A stretch of 64,000 bases of DNA. Source: Streptomyces virginiae. Lineage in GTDB: Bacteria > Actinomycetota > Actinomycetes > Streptomycetales > Streptomycetaceae. Where the stretch lies: positions 41,807 through 105,806 of the forward strand of contig NZ_JOAK01000021.1 in assembly GCF_000720455.1 (NCBI RefSeq), in the 5' to 3' direction. Shown one piece after another: positions 1 to 8,506 of the stretch. The translations under genes were made by a program, and so were the position numbers. The notes below the pieces were generated by a model. The model was not told where the DNA came from. It made no database searches and saw nothing but the letters and a program-made list of their open reading frames with translations. Each line of letters starts with the position of its first letter. Position 1 is the first letter of the stretch.

Positions 1-395
1 GGCCGGTCCGGGTCCACGGACGGCGGCGGGGCGGTCGGGCGGTCGGTCTCGGCGGCCAGCGGGCCCGCCTTCCGGGCGTCCTCCCGGGCCTCGGCCTTGC
101 CCGTGAGGCGGTCGATCACCAGCTCGGGCCGTACGGCGATCAGCGCGAGCCCGGCGATGGCCACGACGGCCGCGACGGCCTTGAGTCGGCGCGGCCGCCG
201 GCGTTCTCGCCACGCGGGGCCGGTGCGCCATCCCGGTGGCTCCTGGCCCTGGGTGGCGCGCAGCCGCTCGGTCACCATGCGCGCCCGTGCGGAGGGCTCC
301 TTCGGCGCGCCCCCGGCCCCCTGGGCGGCCTGCTCCATGAAACGGGCCCACTCCTCGTCGGAGACGCCCGGTCCGTTGTCGTCGTTCTTCCCCAT
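1..395 (-). CDS. Membrane protein, N-terminal part (runs off the window)
   Basis: The gene starts at the ATG ending at 395, behind a GAGGA-type ribosome site near 405, and continues past base 1, so only about 131 residues are visible. The N-terminus (MGKNDDNGPGVSDEEWARF) is acidic. A basic stretch with several Arg-rich runs follows, then one hydrophobic segment at about residues 71-88, then a charged and Pro-rich region. This suggests a single-pass protein with a cytoplasmic N-terminus and an extracellular C-terminal part that is not seen. Similar small SDEEWARF-type membrane proteins occur in streptomycetes (from memory). No function can be assigned. Confidence 0.7.
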   Translation of the reverse strand, partial: MGKNDDNGPGVSDEEWARFMEQAAQGAGGAPKEPSARARMVTERLRATQGQEPPGWRTGPAWRERRRPRRLKAVAAVVAIAGLALIAVRPELVIDRLTGKAEAREDARKAGPLAAETDRPTAPPPSVDPDR

Positions 396-430
396 GCCCT
401 GTCCTCGTCCGTTCCCCGCCCGACATGTGC

Positions 431-464
431 GAGGGGCTCCGCACCGGATGGTGCGGAGCCCCTC
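431..464 (-). terminator. Rho-independent type hairpin after the amidase gene
   Basis: A perfect 15-bp inverted repeat (431-445 with 450-464) closes a 4-nt loop. It lies 25 bp beyond the stop of the minus-strand amidase gene and in front of the partial membrane-protein gene. There is no clear T-run, as is common for streptomycete terminators. Confidence 0.75.
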
Positions 465-488
465 ACCTGCGCAAAGACGTTTCTTCCG

Positions 489-1590
489 TCAGCGGAAGTA
501 GCCCGTGATGTCCGCGATGAGATCCACGGAACCCGAGTTGTTGTAGAAGCTGACCTTGCCGTCCACGACCGGTACGACCACCAGGTTGGGGATCGTGAGG
601 CCCGCGGTGAAGTTCAGGTTCGACGCGCTCGTACGGGTCGTACCGCTCGGGAAGACCGACACGAAGCTGGCCTCGGTCGGGTTGGTCGCGGTCACGTTCA
701 GCACCACGGCCTTGATCCCGGTGGCCGGGACTCCCCCGATGCCGGCGACGGGCAGCGTGACGACGCTTCCGCCGCTGACCGGGCCCTGGCGCACGCCCGT
801 GCCCGTACGGGTGTCCATCAGGCGCTTCGGACCGAAGTTCGCGTGCGTGGCGCCCGCGTCGCCGTCCGAGAAGTAGCCGGTGATGTCCGCGATCAGGTCG
901 ACGGTGCCCTGGTTGTTGAAGAAGCTGACCTTGCCGTCCACGACCGGCACGACCACCAGGTTGGGGATCGTCTGGCCCGGGGTGAAGTTCAGGTTCGACG
1001 CGCTGGAGCGGGTCGTGCCGCTCGGGTACACCGACACGAAGCTGGGCTGCGTCGGGTTCGTCGCCGTCACGTTCAGCACCACGGCCTTGACGCCGGTGGC
1101 CGGGATGCCGTCGACGCCCGCCACGGGCAGGGTGACCACGCCGCCGGTGCCGACCGGGCCCTTCGGGACGCCGAGGCCCTCACGGGTGTCCATGAGGCGC
1201 TTCGGGCCGAAGTTGGTCTGGGTGGCGCCGTCGGCGGTCGAGGTGAAGTAGCCGGTGATGTCGGCGATCAGGTCGACGGTGCCCTGGTTGTTGTAGAAGC
1301 TGACCTTGCCGTCCACGACGGGCACGACCACCAGGTTGGGGATCGTCCTGCCCGGGGTGAAGTTCAGGTTCGACGCACTGGAGCGGGTCGTACCGCTCGG
1401 GTACACCGACACGAAGCTGGGCTGCGTCGGGTTGGTCGCCGTCACGTTCAGCACCACCGCGGTGGGCGTGCCACCGGTGGCCGCGGTCACCGGCAGGGTG
1501 ACCACTTCGCCGCTGCCGACGGGGCCCTTGCGGACACCGAGGCCCTCACGGGTGTCCATCAGGCGCTTCGGGGCGAGGGGGACGAACTTG
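489..1590 (-). repeat. Three tandem ~365-bp coding repeats
   Basis: Three direct repeats encode the C-terminal modules of the amidase. Roughly 489-845, 846-1220 and 1221-1590 share long near-identical blocks, for example those encoding LNVTATNPT and IPNLVVVPVVDGKVSF. The nucleotide-level similarity implies recent duplication or gene conversion. Confidence 0.9.
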
Positions 1591-3092
1591 GCGCCCTTGA
1601 CCTCGGCCTCGACGGTGACGGCGAGGCTCGTGGAGACCTTGCCGTTCACGGCGGTCGCCCGGACCCGGACCTCGTGCCTGCCGTCGGTCACGACGGCCGT
1701 CGCCCTGCGGGCCGCGCCGTCGGTGACCGCGGTGGCCTCGCCGTCCACGAGCAGCTCGAACTTGGACAGCCGGCCGGTGGCCGTGCTGGTGGTCCAGTCG
1801 ACCGTCAGGGCGGCGCCGCTCGGGAGGGTGGCGCCCGGCGTGGCCGTCGCCCCGTTCACCGAGGCGATCTTCAGCTGGGCCGCGGGGCCCGTCTGCCGGA
1901 GCGCTTCCAGCTGCGGGTAGAGCGCGTTGCCCGGGCACTGGGTGTTGAAGCCGTCCCGGTGGCCCGAGAGCGACTTGAACTCGTACTGCTGGCCGGCGGT
2001 GTAGCTCTTGCCGAAGTAGTTCGCCTGGGTGGCGCCCGCGGTCAGCGTCGCGGTGCCGCTCATGTCGCCGTCGTACTGGCCCAGCTTGTAGGCCGCGACC
2101 TTGGAGATGGCGCCCAGCGCGGCGGTCGAGGCCCCGGCGGTGGTGTAGTCGCCGAGGACGGAGACGCTCGTCGACTCGGCGTTCCAGCCGTAGGTGTGCG
2201 CGCCCTGGACGGGCTGGTCCACACCGCCCTGGCGGCCCTCGAAGACCGTTCCGCACTTGTCGACGAGGAAGTTGTAGCCGAGGTCGCGCCAGCCGTTGCC
2301 CTGTACGTGGTAGACGTGCAGGCTGCGGACGATGGCGGCGGACTCGGAGCACTCGTACGGGGCGGTGGCCGCGGTGTGGTGGACGAAGACCGCCTTGATC
2401 TTCCCGCCGGGCAGGTAGATCGGGCCCTCGTTGTTCAGGGACTCGTCGGCGCCCCACTGCACGCGCGAGACCACGTCCGGCCGCGGGGCGGTCGATTCCG
2501 GTCCCGGCGTCGTCGGCGCGGGGTCCACCGCGGGGAGGGCGAAGGCGGCCGGCCCGAGGCCCAGGTCGCCCTTCTTCTTCGCCTTGGCGGCGCCGGCGCC
2601 CGGGTCCACCAGGTTCAGCTCCATGCCGGCGGGGAGCGTGCCGCCCCCGGTCACCCGTACCTCGGCGCCGTCGGACGGGCCGACCCAGACCGGCTCGGTG
2701 GCGCCGCGCAGGCCCGGGCGCTTGCCGTCGAGGCCGGACTCGGCCTGCTCCAGCACGACCCACTTCGACCACTTGCCGCTGTCGGCGTCCCGGGTGCGGG
2801 CCTCGATCCTGCCCTTCACCTCGGCCTCGGGGTCGGTCCAGGAGACGCCGAGGAGCCCGAACGGCTCGGTGTCCTGCTGGGAGAGGACGGCCTCGCCCCT
2901 GCCCTTGGGCTTGAGGGCGAGCTTGTGCAGCTCCCCCGCGACCGGACCCTTCTCGCGGGCGCGGGCGCTGTAGGGCGACACCTCGCCCTCGTCCGAACCG
3001 CCCGTGCCGCTTGCGACGCCCTGGATGCCCAGGACCGCCACGACGCCGAGCGCGGCGGCCAGAGCCGTCCCGCGCGCACGACCTATTTTCAA
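489..3092 (-). CDS. Secreted PGRP-type N-acetylmuramoyl-L-alanine amidase with three C-terminal repeats
   Basis: Predicted peptidoglycan amidase, exported. I chose the TTG at 3092 (867 aa): it has a GGGGA site just upstream and gives a clean signal peptide, with basic residues followed by a hydrophobic run ending near residue 28. A GTG at 3134 would add 14 residues with no good ribosome site. The PGRP/amidase-2 domain spans about residues 207-400. The zinc ligands expected for type-2 amidases are visible: the His pair in VHHTAA (238-239), then His378 and Cys386 in the segment SGHRDGFNTQCPG. From about residue 505 the protein consists of three copies of a 115-120 residue module beginning PKRLMDTR and ending LIADITGYF, a module known from secreted actinobacterial proteins and probably for wall or surface attachment. 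It lies downstream of the glycan cluster on the same strand, separated by 138 bp. Confidence 0.88.
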   Translation of the reverse strand: MKIGRARGTALAAALGVVAVLGIQGVASGTGGSDEGEVSPYSARAREKGPVAGELHKLALKPKGRGEAVLSQQDTEPFGLLGVSWTDPEAEVKGRIEARTRDADSGKWSKWVVLEQAESGLDGKRPGLRGATEPVWVGPSDGAEVRVTGGGTLPAGMELNLVDPGAGAAKAKKKGDLGLGPAAFALPAVDPAPTTPGPESTAPRPDVVSRVQWGADESLNNEGPIYLPGGKIKAVFVHHTAATAPYECSESAAIVRSLHVYHVQGNGWRDLGYNFLVDKCGTVFEGRQGGVDQPVQGAHTYGWNAESTSVSVLGDYTTAGASTAALGAISKVAAYKLGQYDGDMSGTATLTAGATQANYFGKSYTAGQQYEFKSLSGHRDGFNTQCPGNALYPQLEALRQTGPAAQLKIASVNGATATPGATLPSGAALTVDWTTSTATGRLSKFELLVDGEATAVTDGAARRATAVVTDGRHEVRVRATAVNGKVSTSLAVTVEAEVKGAKFVPLAPKRLMDTREGLGVRKGPVGSGEVVTLPVTAATGGTPTAVVLNVTATNPTQPSFVSVYPSGTTRSSASNLNFTPGRTIPNLVVVPVVDGKVSFYNNQGTVDLIADITGYFTSTADGATQTNFGPKRLMDTREGLGVPKGPVGTGGVVTLPVAGVDGIPATGVKAVVLNVTATNPTQPSFVSVYPSGTTRSSASNLNFTPGQTIPNLVVVPVVDGKVSFFNNQGTVDLIADITGYFSDGDAGATHANFGPKRLMDTRTGTGVRQGPVSGGSVVTLPVAGIGGVPATGIKAVVLNVTATNPTEASFVSVFPSGTTRTSASNLNFTAGLTIPNLVVVPVVDGKVSFYNNSGSVDLIADITGYFR

Positions 3093-3186
3093 GTTGTCCC
3101 CAACCCCTATGCAGATCCCGCCAGGTGACAGCACTGGCCGACGGGATCCTACTGGTCGCGGCGACGGCCCATCAGGGTGGGACGGG

Positions 3187-3214
3187 GGCTGCGAACGTGA
3201 TGCGCGTCGCAGCC
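3187..3214 (-). terminator. Possible weak terminator after the GT-C gene
   Basis: A 7-bp stem (3187-3193 with 3208-3214) continues after a bulge by 3 more pairs. It lies just past the stop of the GT-C gene at 3231. It is the only hairpin I see in the 138-bp gap before the amidase gene. Confidence 0.4.
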
Positions 3215-3230
3215 GGATCGCACAGGGTTG

Positions 3231-5039
3231 CTATTCCACCGACTTGTCCTTGAACGGCGCCTTGCGGCCGCAGATCGCGGGCCAGTCCTTGGCCACGATG
3301 TTGGCGCACCAGATCTCGCCGTCGTCCTCGAACTGCTTCCACAGCTTGACGTCGAGGTTCTCGCAGTCCTTGTTCGGCGCGAAGCGCGGGCACTTGCCGC
3401 TCGGCAGCTTGATGTTGTGCGCGCGCCAGGCGTCGAGGCCCATGAGGTCGGTGTCCTCGTGCGTCGGCATGTAGCGGTTGGCCGACCAGGAGGCGCCCAT
3501 GGTGGCGAACAGCGCGACCGCGCACACCATGCCTGCGGAGAGCTGACGGATCGTCCGGCGCGCAATGACGGGCGCGGACGGGGCCGCGGAGGCGGGCCGC
3601 AGGGTCCGCTCGGCCCAGCCGGAGCCCCGCTGGACCGCCGACATCACGCCGAGGACGGCCAGGATCATCAGCGAGTACATGATGATCCAGGTGGTCCGGG
3701 GGAAGAGCTGCACCGCCTTGTCGTGGGCCATGTGCGAGGCGAACCAGAAGCGGGCCAGCCAGGCGCCGGCGAGCACCGCCGCGGCGGTGCGGACCATGAC
3801 GTTGCGCAGGCCGAGGCCGACTCCGAGGCCCACGCCCAGGATCAGCAGCAGTGCGAACCCGGTCTGGCCGGCCATCTCGCCGGAGACCGGCCACTGGTTG
3901 TACTTGATGTAGCCGGTCCGGTCGGAGATCCAGCCCAGGACGTACGCCGGGTCCGCGTAGACGCCGAGGTAGGCGTACCGGTCCGGGGTCTGCGAGCCCA
4001 GCCGCACCATCTGGTAGAGCAGCGGGGCGCCGATGATCCCGGCGGTGACCAGCACGGACCCGACGAACAGCGCCGCCCGCTTCACCGCGGGGGCGCCGGC
4101 CCGCCACGGGAAGAGGAAGAGGAAGAGGACCGCGGCGCCGGGCGCGGCCCAGACGAACCAGCCCGAGTACCAGAGGAAGAGCGCCCCGAAGATCGCGCCG
4201 AGGCCCACGCCCCGCAGCACCAGGGACTTCGGGGTGCGGCCGGCCGACCGGCGCAGCTCGCGGAGGCAGTACCCGAGGAGCGGCAGCAGCACGATCATCA
4301 CGACGTGGCTGTACGGGCGGACCGGGTCGAGGAAGAGCACGGCCGACGGGACGGCGATCAGCAGCGCCCAGAAGGGACGCAGCAGCAGCCGCCACGCCAG
4401 GTACGCCATCGGGCCGACCAGGGCGCTGCAGACGATCTGGAGGTCGTGCAGGGCGAAGCCCGCGCTGCCGAGGCCGTCGTAGCGGACCTTGGCCCACAGG
4501 GCGATCAGCGCCGGGAACGCGGGCGGGTAGATGCCGGACATGCCCTCGCCCGACAGGAACGAGTTGGCCATCTCCACCAGAACGCTCGGGTCGCCCTCCT
4601 GGCCGCCGAGCGGGTGCGGGGTGCCGCGCAGCGCGACGACGACGCCGCCCGCCACCACGCCGGTGACCAGCCCGGCCAGGGCGGCGCAGACCAGCCGCTT
4701 GACGAGTTCGTGGCGCCGGACGGAGCCACGGTAGGCCGTGTACAGCAGCAGTCCGAGCAGCGGGAGCCCGAGGACGGCCACGTACAGCTGGAGCTTGGCG
4801 AGTCCGCTGACCTGGCCGAGACGGTTCATCGGGTTGACGCTGATGTGCCGGCTCAGCAGCGTGAATCCGAGGGCCGCCACCACGCTGACGACGACCTCGG
4901 CCAGGATCTGCACCCACCTCCGGGACATCCACACCCGGATCCCTGAGAGGGCCGGGCGGCTCTTGCCCTGTGCCGGTTCGGAGTGCCGCTGGGCCGGGGG
5001 GCCGGCTTCGCCGACCGCCTCGGGGGCCAGGTGTGTCAT
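3231..5039 (-). CDS. Polytopic GT-C glycosyltransferase, AftA-like
   Basis: A 602-residue integral membrane protein. A hydrophilic N-terminus of about 35 residues precedes roughly ten or more hydrophobic helices, and a soluble C-terminal tail of about 90 residues ends the protein. An acidic first extracellular loop (around GGQEGDPSVLVEM) and the layout resemble actinobacterial AftA-type arabinofuranosyltransferases (GT-C fold, polyprenyl-phosphate sugar donors). The assignment is by overall pattern, so the sugar is not known. It is the last gene of the minus-strand glycan cluster, 31 bp after the GT2 gene. Alternative: another GT-C enzyme of a wall teichuronic-type or galactan polymer. Confidence 0.6.
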   Translation of the reverse strand: MTHLAPEAVGEAGPPAQRHSEPAQGKSRPALSGIRVWMSRRWVQILAEVVVSVVAALGFTLLSRHISVNPMNRLGQVSGLAKLQLYVAVLGLPLLGLLLYTAYRGSVRRHELVKRLVCAALAGLVTGVVAGGVVVALRGTPHPLGGQEGDPSVLVEMANSFLSGEGMSGIYPPAFPALIALWAKVRYDGLGSAGFALHDLQIVCSALVGPMAYLAWRLLLRPFWALLIAVPSAVLFLDPVRPYSHVVMIVLLPLLGYCLRELRRSAGRTPKSLVLRGVGLGAIFGALFLWYSGWFVWAAPGAAVLFLFLFPWRAGAPAVKRAALFVGSVLVTAGIIGAPLLYQMVRLGSQTPDRYAYLGVYADPAYVLGWISDRTGYIKYNQWPVSGEMAGQTGFALLLILGVGLGVGLGLRNVMVRTAAAVLAGAWLARFWFASHMAHDKAVQLFPRTTWIIMYSLMILAVLGVMSAVQRGSGWAERTLRPASAAPSAPVIARRTIRQLSAGMVCAVALFATMGASWSANRYMPTHEDTDLMGLDAWRAHNIKLPSGKCPRFAPNKDCENLDVKLWKQFEDDGEIWCANIVAKDWPAICGRKAPFKDKSVE

Positions 5040-5070
5040 CTCGGTCCGTTTCGTGGTGGGCGGAGTCTGA

Positions 5071-5970
5071 TCAGTTCTGGCCGGAGGTGAAGGCGTGCTT
5101 GGCCAGGGTGCGGGCGCCGGCCTTGTTGCCGCTGCGCAGCGCTCCGGGGAGCATCGTCAGCGCGTGCAGCCGGGAGGCGCTGTGGAAGCGGGCCGCGCGG
5201 GCCGCCTTCGGCCAGCCGCGGGCGTCCATGCGGTCCGCGACCGCGGAGAAGTACCGCTCGGCCTCGGCGAAGCGGGTGCCGGAGAAGGCCTGGACCGACG
5301 ACTCGCTGACGGCGTGCCGGCGGTACTGGAAGACGGTCGTCGTGTTGTCGATGACCATCTGCTCACCGCCTTCGAGCAGGTCGACCACGAGCGCGAGGTC
5401 CTGGATCACCGAGTAGTCGTCACGGAAGTTCACCTTGCGCAGCACCTCGCCGCGCCAGGCGATCGACGGGAAGTAGAGCCAGTTGCCGCGCAGCACGCTG
5501 GCGGCCAGCTCCTCGCCGCCCATCAGGCGACGGCCCTTCACCTGGGGTGCGTACAGCCGCTTCTTGGTGTTGTCCGCCAGGCCCTGGGTCACCTGGCCCG
5601 TGCCGTCGATGACCTCGACGCCGGGCTGGACCATGCCGATGCCCGGCTGGGCGTCGACGATCGCGCGGACGGTCTCCAGGTAGTGCGGGTGCAGGACGTC
5701 GTCGCAGCCCATGATGACCACGTAGTCGGCCTCGGACAGCCGCACGCACTTCTGGAAGTTCTTGGTGATGCCGAGGTTCTGCTCGTTGCGCGTGTAGTGC
5801 ACGCGGTCGTCGCCGAGCCCGGCGAACCAGCCCGGTACGTCGGGCTCCTTGCCGTCGTCGATCACGACGAGGCGGAAGTCCCGGTCCGTCTGCGCCAGGA
5901 CGCTGCGGACGGCGTCCTGCATCAGCTGCACGTCCCCGTAATAGGGGAGCATGAAGTCGAAGGTCACCAT
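5071..5970 (-). CDS. Family 2 glycosyltransferase
   Basis: A 299-residue GT-A fold transferase, probably cytoplasmic or membrane-associated, that moves a nucleotide-sugar unit onto a glycan or lipid carrier. The nucleotide-binding VVIDDG is at residues 35-40 and the metal-binding motif GCDD at 88-91. There is no transmembrane segment. It starts 6 bp after the DUF2304 gene and is likely cotranscribed with it. Donor and acceptor cannot be read from the sequence. Confidence 0.88.
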   Translation of the reverse strand: MVTFDFMLPYYGDVQLMQDAVRSVLAQTDRDFRLVVIDDGKEPDVPGWFAGLGDDRVHYTRNEQNLGITKNFQKCVRLSEADYVVIMGCDDVLHPHYLETVRAIVDAQPGIGMVQPGVEVIDGTGQVTQGLADNTKKRLYAPQVKGRRLMGGEELAASVLRGNWLYFPSIAWRGEVLRKVNFRDDYSVIQDLALVVDLLEGGEQMVIDNTTTVFQYRRHAVSESSVQAFSGTRFAEAERYFSAVADRMDARGWPKAARAARFHSASRLHALTMLPGALRSGNKAGARTLAKHAFTSGQN

Positions 5971-5976
5971 GGAGCT

Positions 5977-6411
5977 TCAGGCCTTCACGGAGTCGGAGTC
6001 GGCCTTGGCGTCCGCGTCCGCGTCGGCGGCCGGCGTGGAGCCGGCGGCGGAGGCCGCCCCCAGCCGCTCGTCGTTGTGGCGCGTGCCCTCGTTGATGGCC
6101 ACCGTCCGGGCGAGGTCGGTGATCTTCTTCTCCAGCGAGCGGAACCGCAGGAAGGTGTTGAGCGTGAGGAAGCCCATCGCGAGGACCATCACGTACAGCA
6201 CCAGGTCGGTGCCGCGGCCGACGCCGAGCTGGTGGGCGAGCCAGGTGACGTCGGTGGGGCGGAGCACGGCGTACACGTTGACGACGACGAACAGGGAGAA
6301 GGCGATGCGCTTCCAGGCCCGGTTCTTCGCCTGGCTCCACGTGCGGATGAACACCAGGGCCATCGACACGGAGCCGACGATCAGGACGAGCTGGATCCAG
6401 AAGTACTTCAT
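5977..6411 (-). CDS. DUF2304 small membrane protein
   Basis: 144 residues with three hydrophobic segments (about 4-22, 37-57 and 65-88), then a coiled-coil-like stretch (FRSLEKKITDLARTVAINEG) and an Ala/Asp-rich tail. DUF2304 proteins are usually found beside dolichyl-phosphate-type GT2 enzymes. Here the gene overlaps the end of such a GT2 gene by 4 bp (ATGA), which implies translational coupling. A role as membrane partner or accessory subunit of that GT2 is inferred from context only. Confidence 0.8.
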   Translation of the reverse strand: MKYFWIQLVLIVGSVSMALVFIRTWSQAKNRAWKRIAFSLFVVVNVYAVLRPTDVTWLAHQLGVGRGTDLVLYVMVLAMGFLTLNTFLRFRSLEKKITDLARTVAINEGTRHNDERLGAASAAGSTPAADADADAKADSDSVKA

Positions 6412-7169
6412 CGACGCCCACGCTCCCGCAGCGAAATGTCAAAGATGATGTTCACGCCGTTGATGAGGGACTGGCCCTTGGAGCGCGAGTATTCGGTGTA
6501 GAGGATGTCGACGGGCACCTCGGTGACCCGCAGGTCGGAGCCCGCGAGGAAACCGACGAGCTCGGACGCGTGCGCCATGCCGTTCATCGTGATGTTCAGC
6601 TGCTCGGCGGCCTTGCGGCTCAGGACGCGCAGACCGTTGTGCGCGTCGGTGAGCTTGAGCTTGCGGGCGGTGGGGCTGACGGCGGCGGCCGTGCGCAGGA
6701 CGACCTGCTTGATCCACGGCACCTGGCCGTTCTGCTCGATGAAGCGGGAGCCGAGGACCACGTCGGCCTCGTCCCGCCGCAGCACGCCGACCATCGTCTC
6801 GACGTCCTTGGTCTGGTGCTGGCCGTCGGCGTCGAAGGTCGCGAAGTAGCGGGAACCGGGCTGGGCGATCGCGTACTTCAGACCGGTCTGGAGGGCCGCG
6901 CCCTGGCCGAGGTTGACCGGGTGGCGCACCAGGTGGGCGCCCGTGGTCGCTATGTGCGCGGCCGAGTCGTCGGTGCTGCCGTCGTCGACGACGACGATGT
7001 TGGGGAACGTCTTGCGGGCCCCCTCGACCACCTCGGCGATCACCTGGCCCTCGTTATAGGCCGGTATGACCAGCCAGACATCGTCGTATTGGGACACGGT
7101 AGCTCCAGCGGAAAGTGGCACGTACGAGTGCTCGGTGATCGGTGTGACGTCTTGGGCCGGCATGGTCAT
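6408..7169 (-). CDS. Family 2 glycosyltransferase, polyprenyl-phosphate sugar synthase type
   Basis: 253 residues, similar in layout to dolichyl-phosphate mannose synthases. The start of the GT-A fold (VWLVIPAYNEG) is at 31-41, DDGSTD at 62-67 and the metal-binding FDADGQ at 112-117. It probably charges a polyprenyl phosphate with a sugar from an NDP donor, which would supply the GT-C enzyme downstream. ATG at 7169 overlaps the flippase stop by 4 bp; a second ATG two codons later is possible. It is coupled to DUF2304 by another 4-bp overlap. Confidence 0.88.
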   Translation of the reverse strand: MTMPAQDVTPITEHSYVPLSAGATVSQYDDVWLVIPAYNEGQVIAEVVEGARKTFPNIVVVDDGSTDDSAAHIATTGAHLVRHPVNLGQGAALQTGLKYAIAQPGSRYFATFDADGQHQTKDVETMVGVLRRDEADVVLGSRFIEQNGQVPWIKQVVLRTAAAVSPTARKLKLTDAHNGLRVLSRKAAEQLNITMNGMAHASELVGFLAGSDLRVTEVPVDILYTEYSRSKGQSLINGVNIIFDISLRERGRR

Positions 7170-8506
7170 CTCCCGACCGCGCCCACGCCCGGGGCGCCGG
7201 TGTCTGCGTCGGTCGTCTGCCGGGGTGCTTCACCGGCTGCGGCCGCGGTTCCGGGGAAGCTCAGCCTGAGGGCTGCCAGCATAGCGAGCACGGTGGCCGT
7301 CGATCCCAGGGCGTAGGCGACGATCACGCGCACGGACACCTCGCCGGGGATCAGGGTGATGCCCACCAGGACCGCGGTACCGAGGGCCCAGCAGAGCAAC
7401 TGCAGGTTGTGCCGCTTGAATACCATGAGCGCCTGTCCGAGGACCATCGCGAACATGTATGCCGCGGTACCGGCGGACAGCAGGAAGAAGTCGAAGCTTC
7501 CCAGCACCGGGTCCTGGATGCCGAAGAGCACCTCGATGAGCCAGGGCCCGAGGACCGTGGCGGGCACGCCGCCGAGCAGGCCGAGCGCTCCGACGACCAT
7601 GGCGATCCGGCGCAGCATCGCCCAGAAGGCAACGCGGTCGCCGGCGGTGAAGGCGGCGGTCAGGCCGCTGAGCAGCGAGGCCTGGAGCGAGCCGAAGACG
7701 AAGAGCGGTACCCGCGCGAGGACCGTCGCGCTCATCAGCGCCGCGATCAGCGCGCTGTCGGTCGGTGCCAGGAGCTTGGTGCTCATCACGGCGGCGTTCA
7801 CGACCAGTTGGGACAGCAGCGTGGCGCAGACGAGCAGGCCGAGGCCGCCCGACAGCTCCCGCCAGGCGATCTGCTCGCCGGGGCCGACCGCGCGCAGCAG
7901 CGCGGGCAGCGTCACCAGCGTCGCCACCACGGGCGCGACGGCCAGGATGAGGCTGAAGGCCAGCGCCGAGTGCAGTCCGAAGAGGGCGCACCCGAAGGCG
8001 AGGACGATCCGCAGCCCGCCGTCGACGGCGAGCTGGGTGCCGTACGCGCCGAAGCGGCCGAGGCCGGCCAGCACACCGCGGGTCAGGTAGCAGACGGCCA
8101 TGCCGGCGAAGGCGCCGCCGAGCGCGGCCACCAGGGCGCGGTCCCCCTGGAACAGCAGGTCGGCGAGGGGCCGGGCGCCGAGGCCGAGGACCAGCAGGGT
8201 CGCGCCGAGGATCCCGGCGGTGAGCAGTCCGGCCCGGCGCAGCACCGGGGCCGCTCCCTGGCCGAGGACCACCCGGGCGGAGACGATCCGGGTGAGCTCC
8301 TGCTCCAGGGGGAAGAAGATGCCGATGCCGAGGGACATCACGATCGTCCACAGCACCGAGACGTTGGCATAACCCGCATCGGACAGGCTGTGACCGGCCA
8401 CGCCCAGGTGGGCGTACGAGGCCGCGCCGAGCACGACGGTGCCGCCGGCCACCGCGACGGTGCCCGGCGGCAGCGCCGCGGTCAGCTTGTTCAGCAGGGT
8501 CTTCAT
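7166..8506 (-). CDS. Wzx/MATE-like polysaccharide flippase
   Basis: A 446-residue polytopic protein with 12-14 predicted hydrophobic helices and few soluble loops, resembling O-antigen/teichoic-type flippases of the MOP superfamily. It would move a lipid-linked oligosaccharide across the membrane. The start at the ATG at 8506 overlaps the rfbD stop by 4 bp (ATGA); longer in-frame extensions belong to the rfbD region in another frame. The short hydrophilic C-terminal tail is Ala/Gly-rich. Substrate unknown; by context a rhamnose-containing polymer. Confidence 0.8.
   Translation of the reverse strand: MKTLLNKLTAALPPGTVAVAGGTVVLGAASYAHLGVAGHSLSDAGYANVSVLWTIVMSLGIGIFFPLEQELTRIVSARVVLGQGAAPVLRRAGLLTAGILGATLLVLGLGARPLADLLFQGDRALVAALGGAFAGMAVCYLTRGVLAGLGRFGAYGTQLAVDGGLRIVLAFGCALFGLHSALAFSLILAVAPVVATLVTLPALLRAVGPGEQIAWRELSGGLGLLVCATLLSQLVVNAAVMSTKLLAPTDSALIAALMSATVLARVPLFVFGSLQASLLSGLTAAFTAGDRVAFWAMLRRIAMVVGALGLLGGVPATVLGPWLIEVLFGIQDPVLGSFDFFLLSAGTAAYMFAMVLGQALMVFKRHNLQLLCWALGTAVLVGITLIPGEVSVRVIVAYALGSTATVLAMLAALRLSFPGTAAAAGEAPRQTTDADTGAPGVGAVGR

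Noticed and set aside
843..3128. 761-codon plus-strand frame opposite the amidase
   Set aside because: Its internal repeats only mirror the amidase modules on the other strand.
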